Shown piece by piece: positions 46,093 to 56,143 of a DNA stretch of 64,000 nt (the stretch's first letter is position 1; the number at the start of each line of letters is the position of its first letter). A program made the translations under genes and the position numbers. The notes under the pieces were generated by a model, which saw only the letters and a program-made list of their open reading frames with translations, ran no database searches and had not been told where the DNA came from. Location of the stretch: NCBI GenBank assembly GCA_946894095.1, contig OX335641.1, positions 8,450,501 to 8,514,500 on the forward strand, written 5' to 3'. The stretch is from Incurvaria masculella (Eukaryota > Arthropoda > Insecta > Lepidoptera > Incurvariidae).

Positions 46093-46486
46093 TTTTTTTT
46101 TTTTTTTTTTTATGTGACTGGACATGGATGGCTAATACCACAAGTTCTGTCATGGTATTAGCCCAACACACCACATGGGAACTAGGTGCCATGCCAGGAC
46201 CTTCCTTATATTGCACGGCTACATTGAACTGGATGGAAAACACGGACAATTGTCATTGCCGCTTCGACCATCGTTCATCCAATGCGATGGTACCAACCCG
46301 GGCGGGATAAACCCTACCACCTAGTAAGTAAGGAAAGGGACCTACAGTTTAACGTGGAATCCGAACCACGGCCAGCCTCTCTCAACGGTCGAATGGTCAC
46401 CCATCCAAGACCAGACCGGACCCAGCGTTGCTTAACTTCGGAGAGCGATCGCCGAAGTGTCGCGCCACTGGGCCACTGAGGCTGAC
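46093..46486 (-). mobile_element. Full-length SINE with a 5S rRNA-derived head
   Basis: On the minus strand it starts GTCAGCCTCAGTGGCCCAGT, and within it CCGAAGTTAAGCAACG, GGGTCCGG and GGATGGGTGACC match the internal promoter region of 5S rRNA (A box, intermediate element, C box; 46395-46453). The body follows, ending in a poly-A tail seen as about 20 T on the plus strand. It is flanked by ATGTT duplications (46088-46092 and 46487-46491) and interrupts LINE ORF2 between NMFY and VNVGKP. 5S-derived SINEs (class SINE3) are uncommon compared with tRNA-derived ones. Five truncated relatives lie at 3700, 4806, 18599, 20281 and 41453, and all lack the head. Confidence 0.88.
46395..46453 (-). promoter_or_regulatory. 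5S-type internal pol III promoter of the SINE
   Basis: Read on the minus strand this stretch has the 5S rRNA gene control blocks in order: GAAGTTAAGCAACG (A box), CCGGTC (intermediate element) and TGGATGGGTGACC (C box). In 5S genes these bind TFIIIA and recruit pol III. Their spacing here is close to that in 5S rRNA. Confidence 0.75.
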
Positions 46487-47059
46487 ATGTTAATGTAGGC
46501 AAACCTGAAGTAGACCATTTAAATACAGAATATATTGAATTATTAAACAAGGTCAAATCTGACAGAACTAAATCTTTCTTTCTTGATTATTTTACTGAAA
46601 CAGAGGTATTCAAGACCATTAAATCTCTGAAAAATAGTAAAAGTGTGGGTTATGATGGACTTAGAACTGATATTTTAAAAGAAAACGCCAATAAATTTAG
46701 TGAACCGCTCACCAATATATTTAACATGTGTATAAATGAGGGTATTTATCCAGATGAATTGAAAATAGCAAAGGTAATACCTGTTTTTAAAAAAGAAAAT
46801 AAAAAGGATGTATCCAACTATAGGCCGCTATCAATACTATCGCCAATTACCAAGGTATTTGAAAAGATCTTAGCGAAAAAACTAATGATTTTTTTTGAAA
46901 AAAATGAAATACTTACAAGTAGACAAAATGCCTATAGAAAAAATAAATCTACTAACGTAACCGTACCAGTCTTGAACACTTTAAGGATGGAAATTTACAA
47001 TTTCCCCCTTCTGTGTTAATATTTTAACTAAGATTTTAAATGTTTGTTACAAAATACAT

Positions 47060-47275
47060 TGGTTGATAATCCAGGGGCAGTTATGTATGAACAAACATGC
47101 TAAATAAGTTAACACTTTTTTATATTAATTTAAAATATACAATGGGTACTTGTATCCAGTATTGAACATGCTCTGATCCACCTATTGACACCCAGTAATG
47201 ATCTCGTAACCAATCATGATCACCCAGTAATAAACAGTTAACCAATAATGATCACTCGGTAATAGACAACACTTA
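47060..47275 (+). repeat. Left subterminal repeat array
   Basis: Several imperfect ~33-base units such as CCAGTAATGATCTCGTAACC and AATCATGATCACCCAGTAAT, with GAACA or GATCAC at the core. The same words, in the same orientation, occur in the right array. Such repeats are often transposase binding sites. Confidence 0.6.
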
Positions 47276-47610
47276 ACCGTTTTTTTTGAGATACCACTAC
47301 TGTCAGTGCTTTTCGTTTTGCCGACGCCGGCGCAGCAGCAGCAGCAGCTCCCATGAGCATTTGTTATTTTTACAGGGCCTCACAGCTAGCCTTTGAAGCG
47401 TCAAATCAGCCCTTTGGTAATGAATCATGAGGTAGCAAGATTTTGTATTGTTCTTGGGTACACTTAAATAAAACATACAAATGGGAAAAAAGAACACTTT
47501 CATTACCACCGACCAATTTTTTTATCAATTTTAAAGATCAATGTTCGATTCTACTCACAAGAAAATTTGACATTAAGCACCTTTATTAAGCAGGAACAAT
47601 TATGACAAAT

Positions 47611-48588
47611 TTAATAATCAATGCTAAAATTTCTTAAGGATTTCTTAAAAACAAAGTTACCAATGCGCCTACTAAAGCGCTTGAAGCATGGATCAGATAT
47701 ATTTTTTATAATTTGTAGACACCCAACTTCACTAACGTCTTCCTTTTCCGGCCATTTAAAAGTTGTGTCATTCCTTTTTTTTGCGAATTTGACAATATAT
47801 CCTTTAGCAGTTTTTTTCGTTATTTGTCCATTATATCAATGTGGTTTATTTTTATTTGATACCAATTTTACAATTACCCAGTCTCCAATGGTGATGCTGT
47901 CAGTGTCAATGCTTTTAGTACAATTGTCAGATTCCAACTCCGAGGATGAATTATGCTCACTCATATACTGTTCGCCTTCACAGTCACTGCTCCTTGCACA
48001 GGGTATTTCACCTTCAGATTCACTAGATGATGATGATGATATAGAAGGTAAATTCTTCTTTGACTTTGTTTTTCCTTTTTTAGCATCACTGTTTTTATTT
48101 TTTCTTCTCTCTTCTGTTTTGCGATTTCCTCTTTCAGTAACTTTGCTTCTTGACGCCTTTTAAAGGCTTTCCTTTTTTCATTTTCTTTTTTCGAATTGTA
48201 TTCTCTCCATGCCGAACCTGTTATTGCTGATGGCAGTTGTTCTCTCTTCATGCGTTTATTTTTTGGGATATCAATATCTGGCCAATACAGGCCCCTTTTA
48301 AAAGGAGATGGTACAATTAATCCAGGTAAAGAATATTCTAAAGTTGTAACTACATTGGTTAGATTCTTCTTGCACCGCCGTGGTTGTTGCAACAAAACTT
48401 TCCTGATCGGGTGTTAAAATGTTTGGGTCATGTGGTGGAGTTCTTTGCAGCTGGAGATACATTACTTCCTCTACCAACTGCTTCAATAGCTTTCCCCATT
48501 TGTTCCTGTGTGTAATTTTTCTTTGGCCCCATATCTGTTCAATATATTTAACTAATATTAACACTGACTCTATCGGTTCAGAGAACAC
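47611..48588 (-). pseudogene. C-terminal half of a jerky/pogo-like DDE_1 transposase
   Basis: Three minus-strand segments joined by frameshifts. First (from 48588) KNKWGKLLKQLVEEVMYLQ and DPNILTPDQESFVATTTA; then (from about 48390) KRGLYWPDIDIPKNKRMKRE and PSAITGSAWREYNSKKENEK followed by a Lys/Arg/Glu-rich coiled stretch; then, after a shift near 48100, a Ser/Asp/Glu-rich acidic stretch and a terminal domain with IGDWVIVKLVSNKNKPH, an in-frame TGA, then YIVKFAKKRNDTTFKWPEKE and a stop at 47611. A basic coil, acidic linker and a small V-L-V-K-F/FPEKEDI-type end domain are how the C-termini of many insect jerky/pogo-like DDE_1 transposases look. The DDE core and HTH domain are missing. Family assignment is from recalled patterns only. 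Confidence 0.5.
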
Positions 48589-48754
48589 AGTTCATTAAAA
48601 ATTGTATCAATAGTTTCCAAGTAAAATGACTGTGACAGACGGACGGACGGACCGACCGACATAAAATTATAAGGGTTAATTTTTTGCCATTTTTTGCAGC
48701 GGACCCCTCAAAAAGAATGGTTTCTTATCACTACCACCGAATTTACGTACCAAT

Positions 48755-48975
48755 TACATAATAATTAGTAATATCCAGTCATGCACACCCTGGTAATGAT
48801 CAGGTAACCGATATTGAACACCCAGTTAATTTAATATATCCAATGTTGATCACCCTATTAATGCACAGATATCCAATATTGAACACCCAATTAATGACAA
48901 ATAACCAGTTATGTACACCCTGGTAATGAACGAGTAACCAATATTGAACACTCCAATTATGAACACATTATGTTC
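48755..48975 (+). repeat. Right subterminal repeat array
   Basis: About six units of ~33 bases: GTAACCGATATTGAACACCC, ATATCCAATATTGAACACCC, GAGTAACCAATATTGAACAC and relatives, alternating with CACCCTGGTAATGA. They are in the same direction as the left array. A single TCCAGTAATGAACACT also occurs at about 49146. Confidence 0.7.
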
Positions 48976-50814
48976 ATTATGAACAATAATGATGTTATAT
49001 ATATAATAATATTGATTCAAATTCTTTCAGTTATTATGTGCCATTAAAAGCCAATTCGGATCATATTAGGAACAGAAATTTAGTGCATCCAACAAATTAA
49101 AAAAAAATAATGTTCATTTAAGGAACTTCATAGAATGTCAGGTCCAGTAATGAACACTAAAATTTTACCTTGCTAAGAACAAGATTCTACATATCTAAGC
49201 ATTATTTTCCAGTTCTTAAAAGGCATATAAATCTATAAATAACTAACAGAAATTGTAACTAATAAAACTCTGGGATTGATGAAATAAAAATCTAACTCAC
49301 CTGCTTAGCGATTGCGCTAGTAAACATGGATGAATTCGGAAATTAGATACGAGCCCTTTGTCTTCTCAGCTTGTCACTGGAGAAAATGGACGACCAAGAT
49401 AAATTTCAATCTGAATTGACAGCTAACGAAATTGACTTCCGATTTCGGTATTGCCAGTATTAGTTTTCGGGAATTAGCAAGTAATTTTATGAGGTTTTAA
49501 TTTCAAGTGTTCATAACTGGGTCAGTGTTCATAAATGGTGCACTTACGTTACTGATACAATAAAAGAATTAATTGGAAGCATAATAGATAAATTGGATAA
49601 CAAAAAGAAATGTGCTGGCATATTCTGTGATCTGAGTAAGGCCTTTGATAGCGTCAATCACTCTATTCTATTAAAAAAACTAGAATACTATGGTATTCGA
49701 GGATCGCCATTGGCCTTGCTCAGACCATACTTGACCAATAGACAGCAATATGTGGAAATAAGTACGTATACCGATAATGGAACTAAGATGCAAGTACAGT
49801 CTGATATTGAAATTATAAAATACGGCGTTCCACAGGGTTCAGTGCTCGGTCCATTATTATTCTTAGTATTTATAAATGATCTTCCCAACCATCTCACTAA
49901 AAGTGACGTATATTTATTTGCGGACGATACAAGCTGCACAGTATGTGGAGAAACAACCCTGGAACTTCATGGGAATATGCACACAACATTCAATGAACTA
50001 TCATATTGGTTCAACCACAATAACCTGAAATTAAATAAAAACAAGAGTCTATATATGATATACAAAATTAAAAACAAAACATCTGAAGACAAAGACATAG
50101 AAAATTTTCCTTTAATTAGAGTCAATAAAGTAATATTTTTAGGTATAATAGTTGATAGTAATCTAAATTGGAAGCCCCAAATAGAAAAAGTGTCTAAGAA
50201 ACTGGCTAACGCTTGCTATGCCTTAAAATCGATCAGAAACTATACTGACATAGCAACATTAAAAAGCGTATACTTTGCGTACTTCGAATCAATAATGAGA
50301 TACGGTCTGGAAGTTTGGGGAGGAAGTACAGATATAAATAACATACTAAAATTTCAAAAAAAGGCTTTAAGAATTATCACTTTTTCAAAATGGGATGCCA
50401 CATGTAGAGAACTATTTGGTAAACATAAAATACTAACTATAACTAGTTTATATATTTATAAGTTATGCATGGATGTCCATAAAAACTTAACCCATATAGG
50501 TAAACAAGGTAGCCAACAGAATACTTATGAACTAAGAGATAGAGGTAACCTTACTGTCCCACCAGCTAGAACCAAACTTAAGAAAAGTAGTTTCAACTCT
50601 CTATCCATAACACTGTTCAATAAATTGCCAATAGAACTGAAAATGTAGAAAAAACTAGTCACTTTGAGCACGAGTTAAAGGAATTTCTATTAAAAAAGTC
50701 ATTTTACACAATAGGTGAATTTTTATGAAACCCTATTTAAGTAATGTAATCTTAGCAATTAAATATATTTCTTAATATCACTATTAAATCTTCTAATAAT
50801 GGCATCGAATTTTA

Positions 50815-50834
50815 TTATTATTATTATTATTATT
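50815..50834 (+). repeat. (ATT)n microsatellite in the LINE 3' UTR
   Basis: A run of TTATTATTATTATTATTATT in the 3' UTR of the LINE, followed by a TTGATTTTCAAAATTATT phrase repeated several times (near 50885, 50948 and in altered form 51010 and 51070), about 60 bases apart. Confidence 0.6.
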
Positions 50835-51223
50835 TTGAAATAATTTCGGTACTTTGATTGATTGCATATTACATTTTGTTTTAATTGATTTTCAAAATTA
50901 TTAATATCGCACCTTGTTTTGTTTGATTTGATATTGTATTGTGTTTTAATTTGATTTTCAAAATTATTCATGTTGTACTTTGTTTAATTTAATATTGTAT
51001 AGTATTCTATCTTGATTTTAAAAATTAATAATATTGTACTATGTTTGATTTGATATCGTATTTTGTTTTAATTTGATTTAAAAAATATTAATTTTGTACT
51101 CATTTTGATTCAATACTGTATTTTTTTTATCTGATATTTCATTTTGTTATCATTTGATATTGGATAATGTGTTATTTTAAATTGTTATGTGTTAAAAATG
51201 TTCTAATGCCTAACGGTGAAAGA

Positions 51224-51259
51224 AATATATAAATAAATAAATAAATAAATAAATAAATA
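51224..51259 (+). repeat. (TAAA)n tail of the LINE
   Basis: A run of TAAA units directly after CGGTGAAAGAAATATA. Short microsatellite tails are usual at the 3' end of CR1/Jockey-type LINEs and mark the element's end. Confidence 0.8.
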
Positions 51260-51260
51260 C

Positions 51261-51855
51261 ATAACTAAAACCTTGTGTCCAATAAAGTTCATTAAACATT
51301 TTTTAGTTGTATTGGAACCGAAAAATCATATTTCGTTCAGCAAGTCATTGATTACCGAGATATGATGACCCATTATAAAAATATAGCTATGTAATACAGT
51401 TAACAGAGGTGATTGTCTAGGTGTCAGTGTAAGCTGAAGGGTATAATTTTTATTCGATCAATATTCACAGAAAATTGGTGCCGTTGCCTTCTTATCAACA
51501 GGCAGGCTTGTGGTAAATTACTTTGTCAATACGATTCTACGCTATGTGTACGCTCAGATAATATCATGTCAGTGACCCCTAGCTAATAGACAATTTGCAG
51601 TCGCTGAAACATAGACTGATAGATTTTAATGCTTATTTTACAGGGATTGTCATGCTGCTCTGAGGAATTGCATCTAGCCTCCCCTCCCCCTAAGATTCTA
51701 AATGTAACATCCGGATAGGATAGTGATGAACAGCCATTTGTGGGCTATACAAATGAGTGGCCCTTCCCGACGGTAACAAATTATTCGCGAGCACGGCACA
51801 ACATCTTTGTATTGCGCTCTGGCACGGTCACTGTTTTAATGAAAATAAAAAAAAA
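51261..51855. other. Unassigned DNA between LINE and fold-back element
   Basis: No coding or repeat feature recognised. The last 20 bases before the next element are A-rich. Confidence 0.4.
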
Positions 51856-52972
51856 TTAAATAAAAAAAGGACCGCCTTAAAAAAAACCGGAACTAAAAAG
51901 CAAAAAATAATTGGTTACTTTTAATTAATGTACGCAAAGCTATTTTAATTCTAACTAATTATGTACAATTTCTTAATTTTTAATCATCTTTTGAAGTCGG
52001 TGCCTTGGGTAGAGTTCGCTTCGCACGTTGCTGACCGAACTGACACTATTTCAGCCGAACACACCCGAAGTCTACGAAAGCGTAAACAACCTGAGTCAGC
52101 AATGATTGGTCCACAGACATCGTCATTCCACAGAGCATTTTAAGCAACCGTTCGTCTAACTGGAGATGCCCTTAGCGTTGGTTTACGTGCAAGCTGATAT
52201 CGATACAGCGCAGCGTACTGAAATTGGGTTTCAACGATTATTAGTACTTTCGGCTTTATAAAGGCGCGCACTGGTGAAGGAGTACGTTAATTCGCTGCTC
52301 TGTGTTGATCGGTACTTCCCTGCAACATCGTTGTCTGAACGAGACGATTTCTGCCGAAATTGGTGAGATATGTACTAACCGCATACTCGTTTTGACACGT
52401 AGTTGAGAGCAGACACCTCAAAGTCGCTACCTATTGTTTTCTGCTCTTTTTTATATTTGTTTTTTGTTTTGTTTTGTGTTATGTAGGTATTTAGGTAGAA
52501 TAAAAAGTACAAGCTACACCTACCTAAATATTTATCATATAAGTGGTCGTTGTTTTTATATTGATTTGTTCGTAGGGTTTTCTTGTAAATATTTTGTTTT
52601 ACTGTGTTAGGTATTTAGTTTTAGTATAAGGCATATTTAAATTACAAATTACTTGCCTAAATACCTACTTACATACGTTTTTCCGACCTGTTTGTTTATT
52701 TAATTTTTGTTTTTGTGTTTTGTTCAAGTAGGTAAATGTAAGTAGCTACCTGCTTATATTTCTTTCTTAGCCATAGGTGATATTAATCTAACTACTTGCA
52801 GCCCTTAAAGAACGTCTACCCAAGGCACCGACTTCAAAAGATGATTAAAAATTAAGAAATTGTACATAATTAGTTAGAATTAAAATAGCTTTTCGTACAT
52901 TAATTAAAAGTAACCAATTATTTTTTGCTTTTTAGTTCCGGTTTTTTTGAAGGCGGTCCTTTTTTTATTTAA
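51856..52972. mobile_element. 1.1-kb fold-back element with ~155-bp inverted arms
   Basis: The arms (51856-52010 and 52817-52972) are almost identical inverted copies, differing at about two positions. Both start TTAAATAAAAAAAGGACCGC, pass AATAATTGGTTACTTTTAAT and CTAACTAATTATGTACAATT, and end TTTTGAAGTCGGTGCCTTGG. The first four bases, TTAA, could be the target site. The ~800-base core has no long frame but carries a TATAAA at 52257-52262 and short inverted repeats based on GTAGGTATTTAGGTAG. The near identity of the arms suggests a recent insertion or gene conversion between them. The superfamily is not known. Confidence 0.85.
52257..52262 (+). promoter_or_regulatory. TATA box candidate in the fold-back core
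   Basis: TATAAA followed by a CpG-rich GGCGCGCACTGG and, 30-35 bases downstream, TTAATTCGCTGC. The layout resembles a pol II start region of a retroelement or transposon. No transcript evidence is available from sequence. Confidence 0.3.
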
Positions 52973-53214
52973 AAATATTTTATTTTTTGCTTTTTAGTGG
53001 TGGCGTAACTTTTGACTCAAGGTGGGCGAGCCCTCCTGCTCAACTTCACATACAAAGTGGAAAGAAATATACAATACAATACAATACAATGAACGAGCAT
53101 TAGCAGAAATGAAACCATTGAGAAATCTCATTTCTGACGAAAGGTAGACCGGTAACTATCTGGATTCATGAGTTCACGGTTGATACGTACGATAATTGAT
53201 ACGATGAGATCACG

Positions 53215-53307
53215 TGAGATAGAGTGCTGTGACAGACGGACGGACGGACGGACAGCGGAAGCTTAGTAATAAGGTTCCGTTGGTGTCCTTTGGGAACGGA
53301 ACCCTAA
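53215..53307 (+). repeat. 3' end of interspersed repeat A
   Basis: GTGCTGTGACAGACGGACGG, ACAGCGGAAGCTTAGTAATA, AGGTTCCGTTGGTGTCC and TTTGGGAACGGAACCC match the end of the copies at 33861 and 36819. The 5' two thirds are absent. Confidence 0.7.
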
Positions 53308-53424
53308 AAAGACAAAACATCGAATGACCGGAACCGCTGAGCTTCTGAATTTCTCATCCTTACATCGTTCCGGATAGTCTGTTTCTTGCGTAAGTTTAAG
53401 TTGTATGAAAATGTGTACATATCG

Positions 53425-54050
53425 GCCTCGTTTATCCCCCCTTAACAGTTGAATTTTGTAAAATCCGTTGTGAGCGAGCCTTTTCGTCTTAACAAGAAGT
53501 CACTGAAAATTTTATGTTTCGAGGATAATTGGTTTCAGAGATCTCAACATGAGTGGTTTACGCCTAAATGTGTTCATTTTGACCTGTTTTACCCCCCTAA
53601 TAGTATAATTTCCAAAAATATTTTCTTCTTAAGCATTCCCATCTAAAACAAAACATACTCTAACATTTCTGGGTTCAGCGGCTCTAGAGATAGAAATGTG
53701 TACAATTTGCCCTCTTTTACCCCCTTGAATACCCCCAACAGTTGAAGTAAAAAAAAACCTCTCATACTGAGCAATCTCACCCGAAAAGAAAGCTACTGTA
53801 ACTAAAAAATCACATTTCTGGGTTCGCGGGGTTAAGAAATTCGATGTTGGTATAGTTAAGTACCAAACTACTGAACCGATTTTGATAAAAAAAAATGGGA
53901 CCAACTAGAAAGTATACCCTTTCGAACAAAAAAATAATTTTTCAAATCGGTCCAGGGGTCTTCGAGTAATCGGTGAACATACATACATAAAAAAAAAAAA
54001 AAGATTCCGACGAATTGATAACCTCCTCCTTTTTTGAAGTCGGTTAAAAA
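53425..54050 (+). repeat. Lepidopteran dispersed repeat ending GAAGTCGGTT
   Basis: The segment has repeated phrases with CCCCCTT, CAGTTGAATTTT and ACATTTCTGGGTTC, then CTACTGAACCGATTTTGATA, AATCGGTCCAGGGGTCTTCG, AGTAATCGGTGAACATACAT and finally CCTCCTCCTTTTTTGAAGTC then GGTTAAAAA. This ending is widespread in moth and butterfly DNA. The last block shares TTTTGAAGTCGGT with the inner arms of the fold-back element at 51856. No coding frame is supported. Confidence 0.6.
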
Positions 54051-54756
54051 TGACAATCTTCCTGATGCGGACTTCCTGACACGTCCGCAAAGCAAACAAT
54101 GCGCATAGCACCTCCGTGGCGCATAGTGTTCTATTTGGTTTGATTTACAAATTTTATGTTTTGTTAACCTACCCACCGAGGAGTGGAAGTGATCGCATTT
54201 ATATAAATATTTATAAAGTGAATGTACCAATTGATTGCAGTTTGCAATCACTATCATTAAATTATCGTTAAAAATAAGGTAATGCCTGACGGTTTACGTC
54301 CAGCAATGCTTTAACACTTCAGACGATTTTGTGATATATGTATGCACTAGCAGAACAACAAGGGCCGAGTGCACGAAAGGACAAAAAATCTAAATCAACG
54401 TCAACGTATTATTAAAGTCACTATGTATGGACAGTATGGAAGGAACTCCGTGCGGTTAACTAAAAGTGACGTGTTTGAATATTGATCAATTCAGTCGTCT
54501 CTTCGTGCAATCGGGGCTGTCTTTTACAAAAGCACTTGTAGCTAAAAACGAACCGCTCAATTACATATAATACTTATAATTATCGCACGTACTGACTTAA
54601 TCTCAAATTTGACTATTTTTATTAATATTGCATAACATTATTCATATTTGAAACCATCCTGGCTGTCGGACCGTGCACTGTAAAATGTGCAAGGTTATGC
54701 TTACCTATAGTTTACAGTAGATAGGCGCGGCGCAATAATTAAATCCTGTACAAATA

Positions 54757-54823
54757 TTCTGAATTCTTCTTCTGAATTCTTCTTCTGAATTCTTCTTCTG
54801 AATTCTTCTTCTGTATTCTGATT
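54757..54823 (+). repeat. 13-bp minisatellite
   Basis: About five copies of TTCTGAATTCTTC in tandem, the last one altered to TTCTGTATTC. The unit includes the palindrome GAATTC. Confidence 0.8.
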
Positions 54824-54920
54824 TTCCATCTTTTATTTTAAATACGAAGCGATACATGGATTTAATTTCATATATTTAAAATTCCGGTCTCTAATTTATC
54901 ATGTATTTCTGGTAACTAGT

Positions 54921-54957
54921 TAGTCAAAGTACACTAAGTTACGTCACGAATCGATTC
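54921..54957 (+). repeat. Partial third copy of the 7994/9075 repeat
   Basis: AGTCAAAGTACACTAAGTTA followed by CGTCACGAATCGATTC matches the first two thirds of the repeats at 7994 and 9075; the GATCCGCGGATT core is not preserved. Confidence 0.5.
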
Positions 54958-56042
54958 ATTATAAATAGGATACCTTGACAATGTACTCATTTCTTTTTAA
55001 AATTACGCAGGACTGAACGATTTTCTCATATTGTAGGTCATTACATATGTATGTATATAAACATCGAAAACAAATCACACGAGCCAGCCTAGTGAGCTGA
55101 GCCACGCTAACAACGCTTGACCAATTTGGGGCCGATTTGAGTAATTGGGGGGCGATCAAACATTTTCGGCATTTTCATACAAAAGAAAACAACGAGAACG
55201 CTCGGAGACAATCGCCTCGCGGAGGGAAGGGGCTGCGGCCGGCTCGCACATGAATTTAATATGATTTCTTTGAATGGTCGCGTGGCACACAAAATACTGG
55301 TTGTTTGAGCGGATCGTGTTGTTGTGGACAATTTGTCGATTCATCGGCCTGCATGAAGCTCTCGCTGTTAATGTGTGCGTGCGTGTGTCATCCAGGGAGG
55401 CGCTCCTTCTCCCTGGAGTAACACTTTCCATTGTTTCTTGTAAAATATTATTATTTAATTACTTACGTAAGATTATCAAGTGTTTCAATTGAAATTTAGT
55501 TAACTCTCTATTTTTAAATCAATATTTTAATGTTATGTTTAGTTTATATACCGGCACAATCAAAGATGCATAGCAGAGTAGCTGCGGTATCCGGCTCCTT
55601 CGCCTTAGTCAGGAAAAAGGAAAAAAATATTCAACAAAAAGTACAGTATGGTATGGCCTTGTCTTGTCTTTTAATTTTAATTTATTTTTATTGACTTCCA
55701 ATTCGCGGCCTCTGCGTTATCGCAATTATACCCCAAATGCACTTCACTATAAACGTATTTTTGTGATAGACTTTCGGTCGGTTTGCCGAGATGTTATGAG
55801 TCCAATTTATCGTGTGTAAAAAATCACCAGTGCAGATACGTACCTAATTGTTTTATCAACAATAAAATGTTTAATCTATACAGATACCGATTTGCATTTC
55901 GTAGTCGGTCACTATCAGTGCACATTCGTGGCTTTGCTTGCTCAACTGGTGACGCAACACGCTGCCAGCCCGCATTTTCGACGGTGGCGCTGCTATCGCA
56001 AGCTGTACCGCTATTTCGCTTCACCCGCCACCGACTCCAATA
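54958..56042. other. Non-coding DNA upstream of the tRNA
   Basis: Several overlapping frames of 65-92 codons cover GC-richer patches at 55190-55430 and 55890-56040. None shows a known domain. The stretch before the tRNA could carry its external promoter elements, but none is recognisable. Confidence 0.4.
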
Positions 56043-56114
56043 GCCGTGATCGTCTAGTGGTTAGGACCCTACGTTGTGGCCGTAGTAACCCAGGTTCGAA
56101 TCCTGGTCACGGCA
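56043..56114 (+). tRNA. tRNA-His (anticodon GTG)
   Basis: A complete 72-base cloverleaf. The acceptor arms GCCGTGA and TCACGGC pair fully, with A at the discriminator position. The anticodon stem CTACG/CGTAG holds the loop TTGTGGC, giving GTG at 56076-56078, which reads His CAC and CAT codons. The T arm is CCAGG-TTCGAAT-CCTGG, and the A-box and B-box words (TCTAGTGGTTAGGA, GGTTCGAATCC) needed for pol III are intact. There is no intron, and CCA is not encoded, as usual in animals. The G at -1 is added after transcription in eukaryotes. A T7 run follows 30 bases later. It looks functional. Confidence 0.97.
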
Positions 56115-56143
56115 GTGAAATTCACTGTCATGGCGGAGTCTAC

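Larger units (their letters stand above)
46962..49545 (-). mobile_element. 2.6-kb DNA transposon with subterminal repeats
   Basis: It interrupts LINE ORF2. The ends are 18-base inverted repeats with 14 matches: GTACCAGTCTTGAACACT at the left and GCACCATTTATGAACACT from the right. A near-identical 7-base duplication, ACGTAAC and ACGTTAC, lies outside (46955-46961, 49546-49552); removing the element and one copy restores the reading frame. Two arrays of diverged ~33-base units related to TAACCAATATTGAACACC lie inside each end. The minus strand carries the C-terminal part of a transposase; the N-terminal and catalytic parts are absent, so it is non-autonomous. Confidence 0.75.
44863..50728 (+). 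pseudogene. LINE ORF2: endonuclease and reverse transcriptase, interrupted
   Basis: Three coding pieces: 44863-46092, 46487-46961 and 49546-50728. Piece 1 (about 410 residues) is the endonuclease: LNVRS (Asn7), FCETWL (Glu40), ILVGDFNIN (Asp150, Asn152), TTIDNVLTN and SDHEAIL (His217), all catalytic residues present. It has no ATG; the frame opens after a stop at 44851 and position 44863 is TTG. Piece 2 has SVGYDGLRTDIL and NYRPLSILSPITKVFEK (RT fingers). Piece 3 has the palm: FCDLSKAFDSVNHS, YGVPQGSVLGPLLF and FADD, then the thumb region. A one-base frameshift near 50641 gives a false stop at 50646; the true C-terminus continues one frame over to FYTIGEFL and TGA at 50726. Apart from the insertions and this shift it is intact, so the element was probably young when hit. 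Confidence 0.92.
44222..51260 (+). mobile_element. Nearly complete CR1/Jockey-type LINE, split by two insertions
   Basis: A non-LTR retrotransposon. In order it has an ORF1 tail with an esterase-like domain, an ORF2 with an apurinic-type endonuclease and a reverse transcriptase, a 3' UTR, and a (TAAA)n tail at 51224-51259. ORF2 is continuous in sense when the SINE at 46093-46486 and the DNA transposon at 46962-49545 are left out. An esterase domain in ORF1 is typical of the CR1/L2 side of the tree, so I lean to CR1 but cannot separate it from Jockey relatives. The 5' boundary is uncertain and no flanking duplication was found. Confidence 0.88.

Noticed and set aside
47621..48163. 180-codon plus-strand frame
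   Set aside because: It is the antisense of the transposase C-terminal remnant. The minus strand has the family-like domain and charged stretches; the plus frame is hydrophobic noise.
48625..48665. GACGGACGG stretch as another copy of repeat A
   Set aside because: Only the simple repeat matches; the blocks that should follow (CAGCGGAGG, TAGGGTTCCGT) are missing, so it may be independent simple sequence.
48755..48975. Regularly spaced ~33-bp repeats as a CRISPR array
   Set aside because: The units are diverged tandem copies without unique spacers, and the sequence is clearly eukaryotic. They fit transposon subterminal repeats.
46962..49545. TA as the target duplication of the 2.6-kb transposon
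   Set aside because: Rejoining the LINE at a single TA would put a stop codon into ORF2, whereas removing one copy of GTNAC or ACGTNAC restores the frame.
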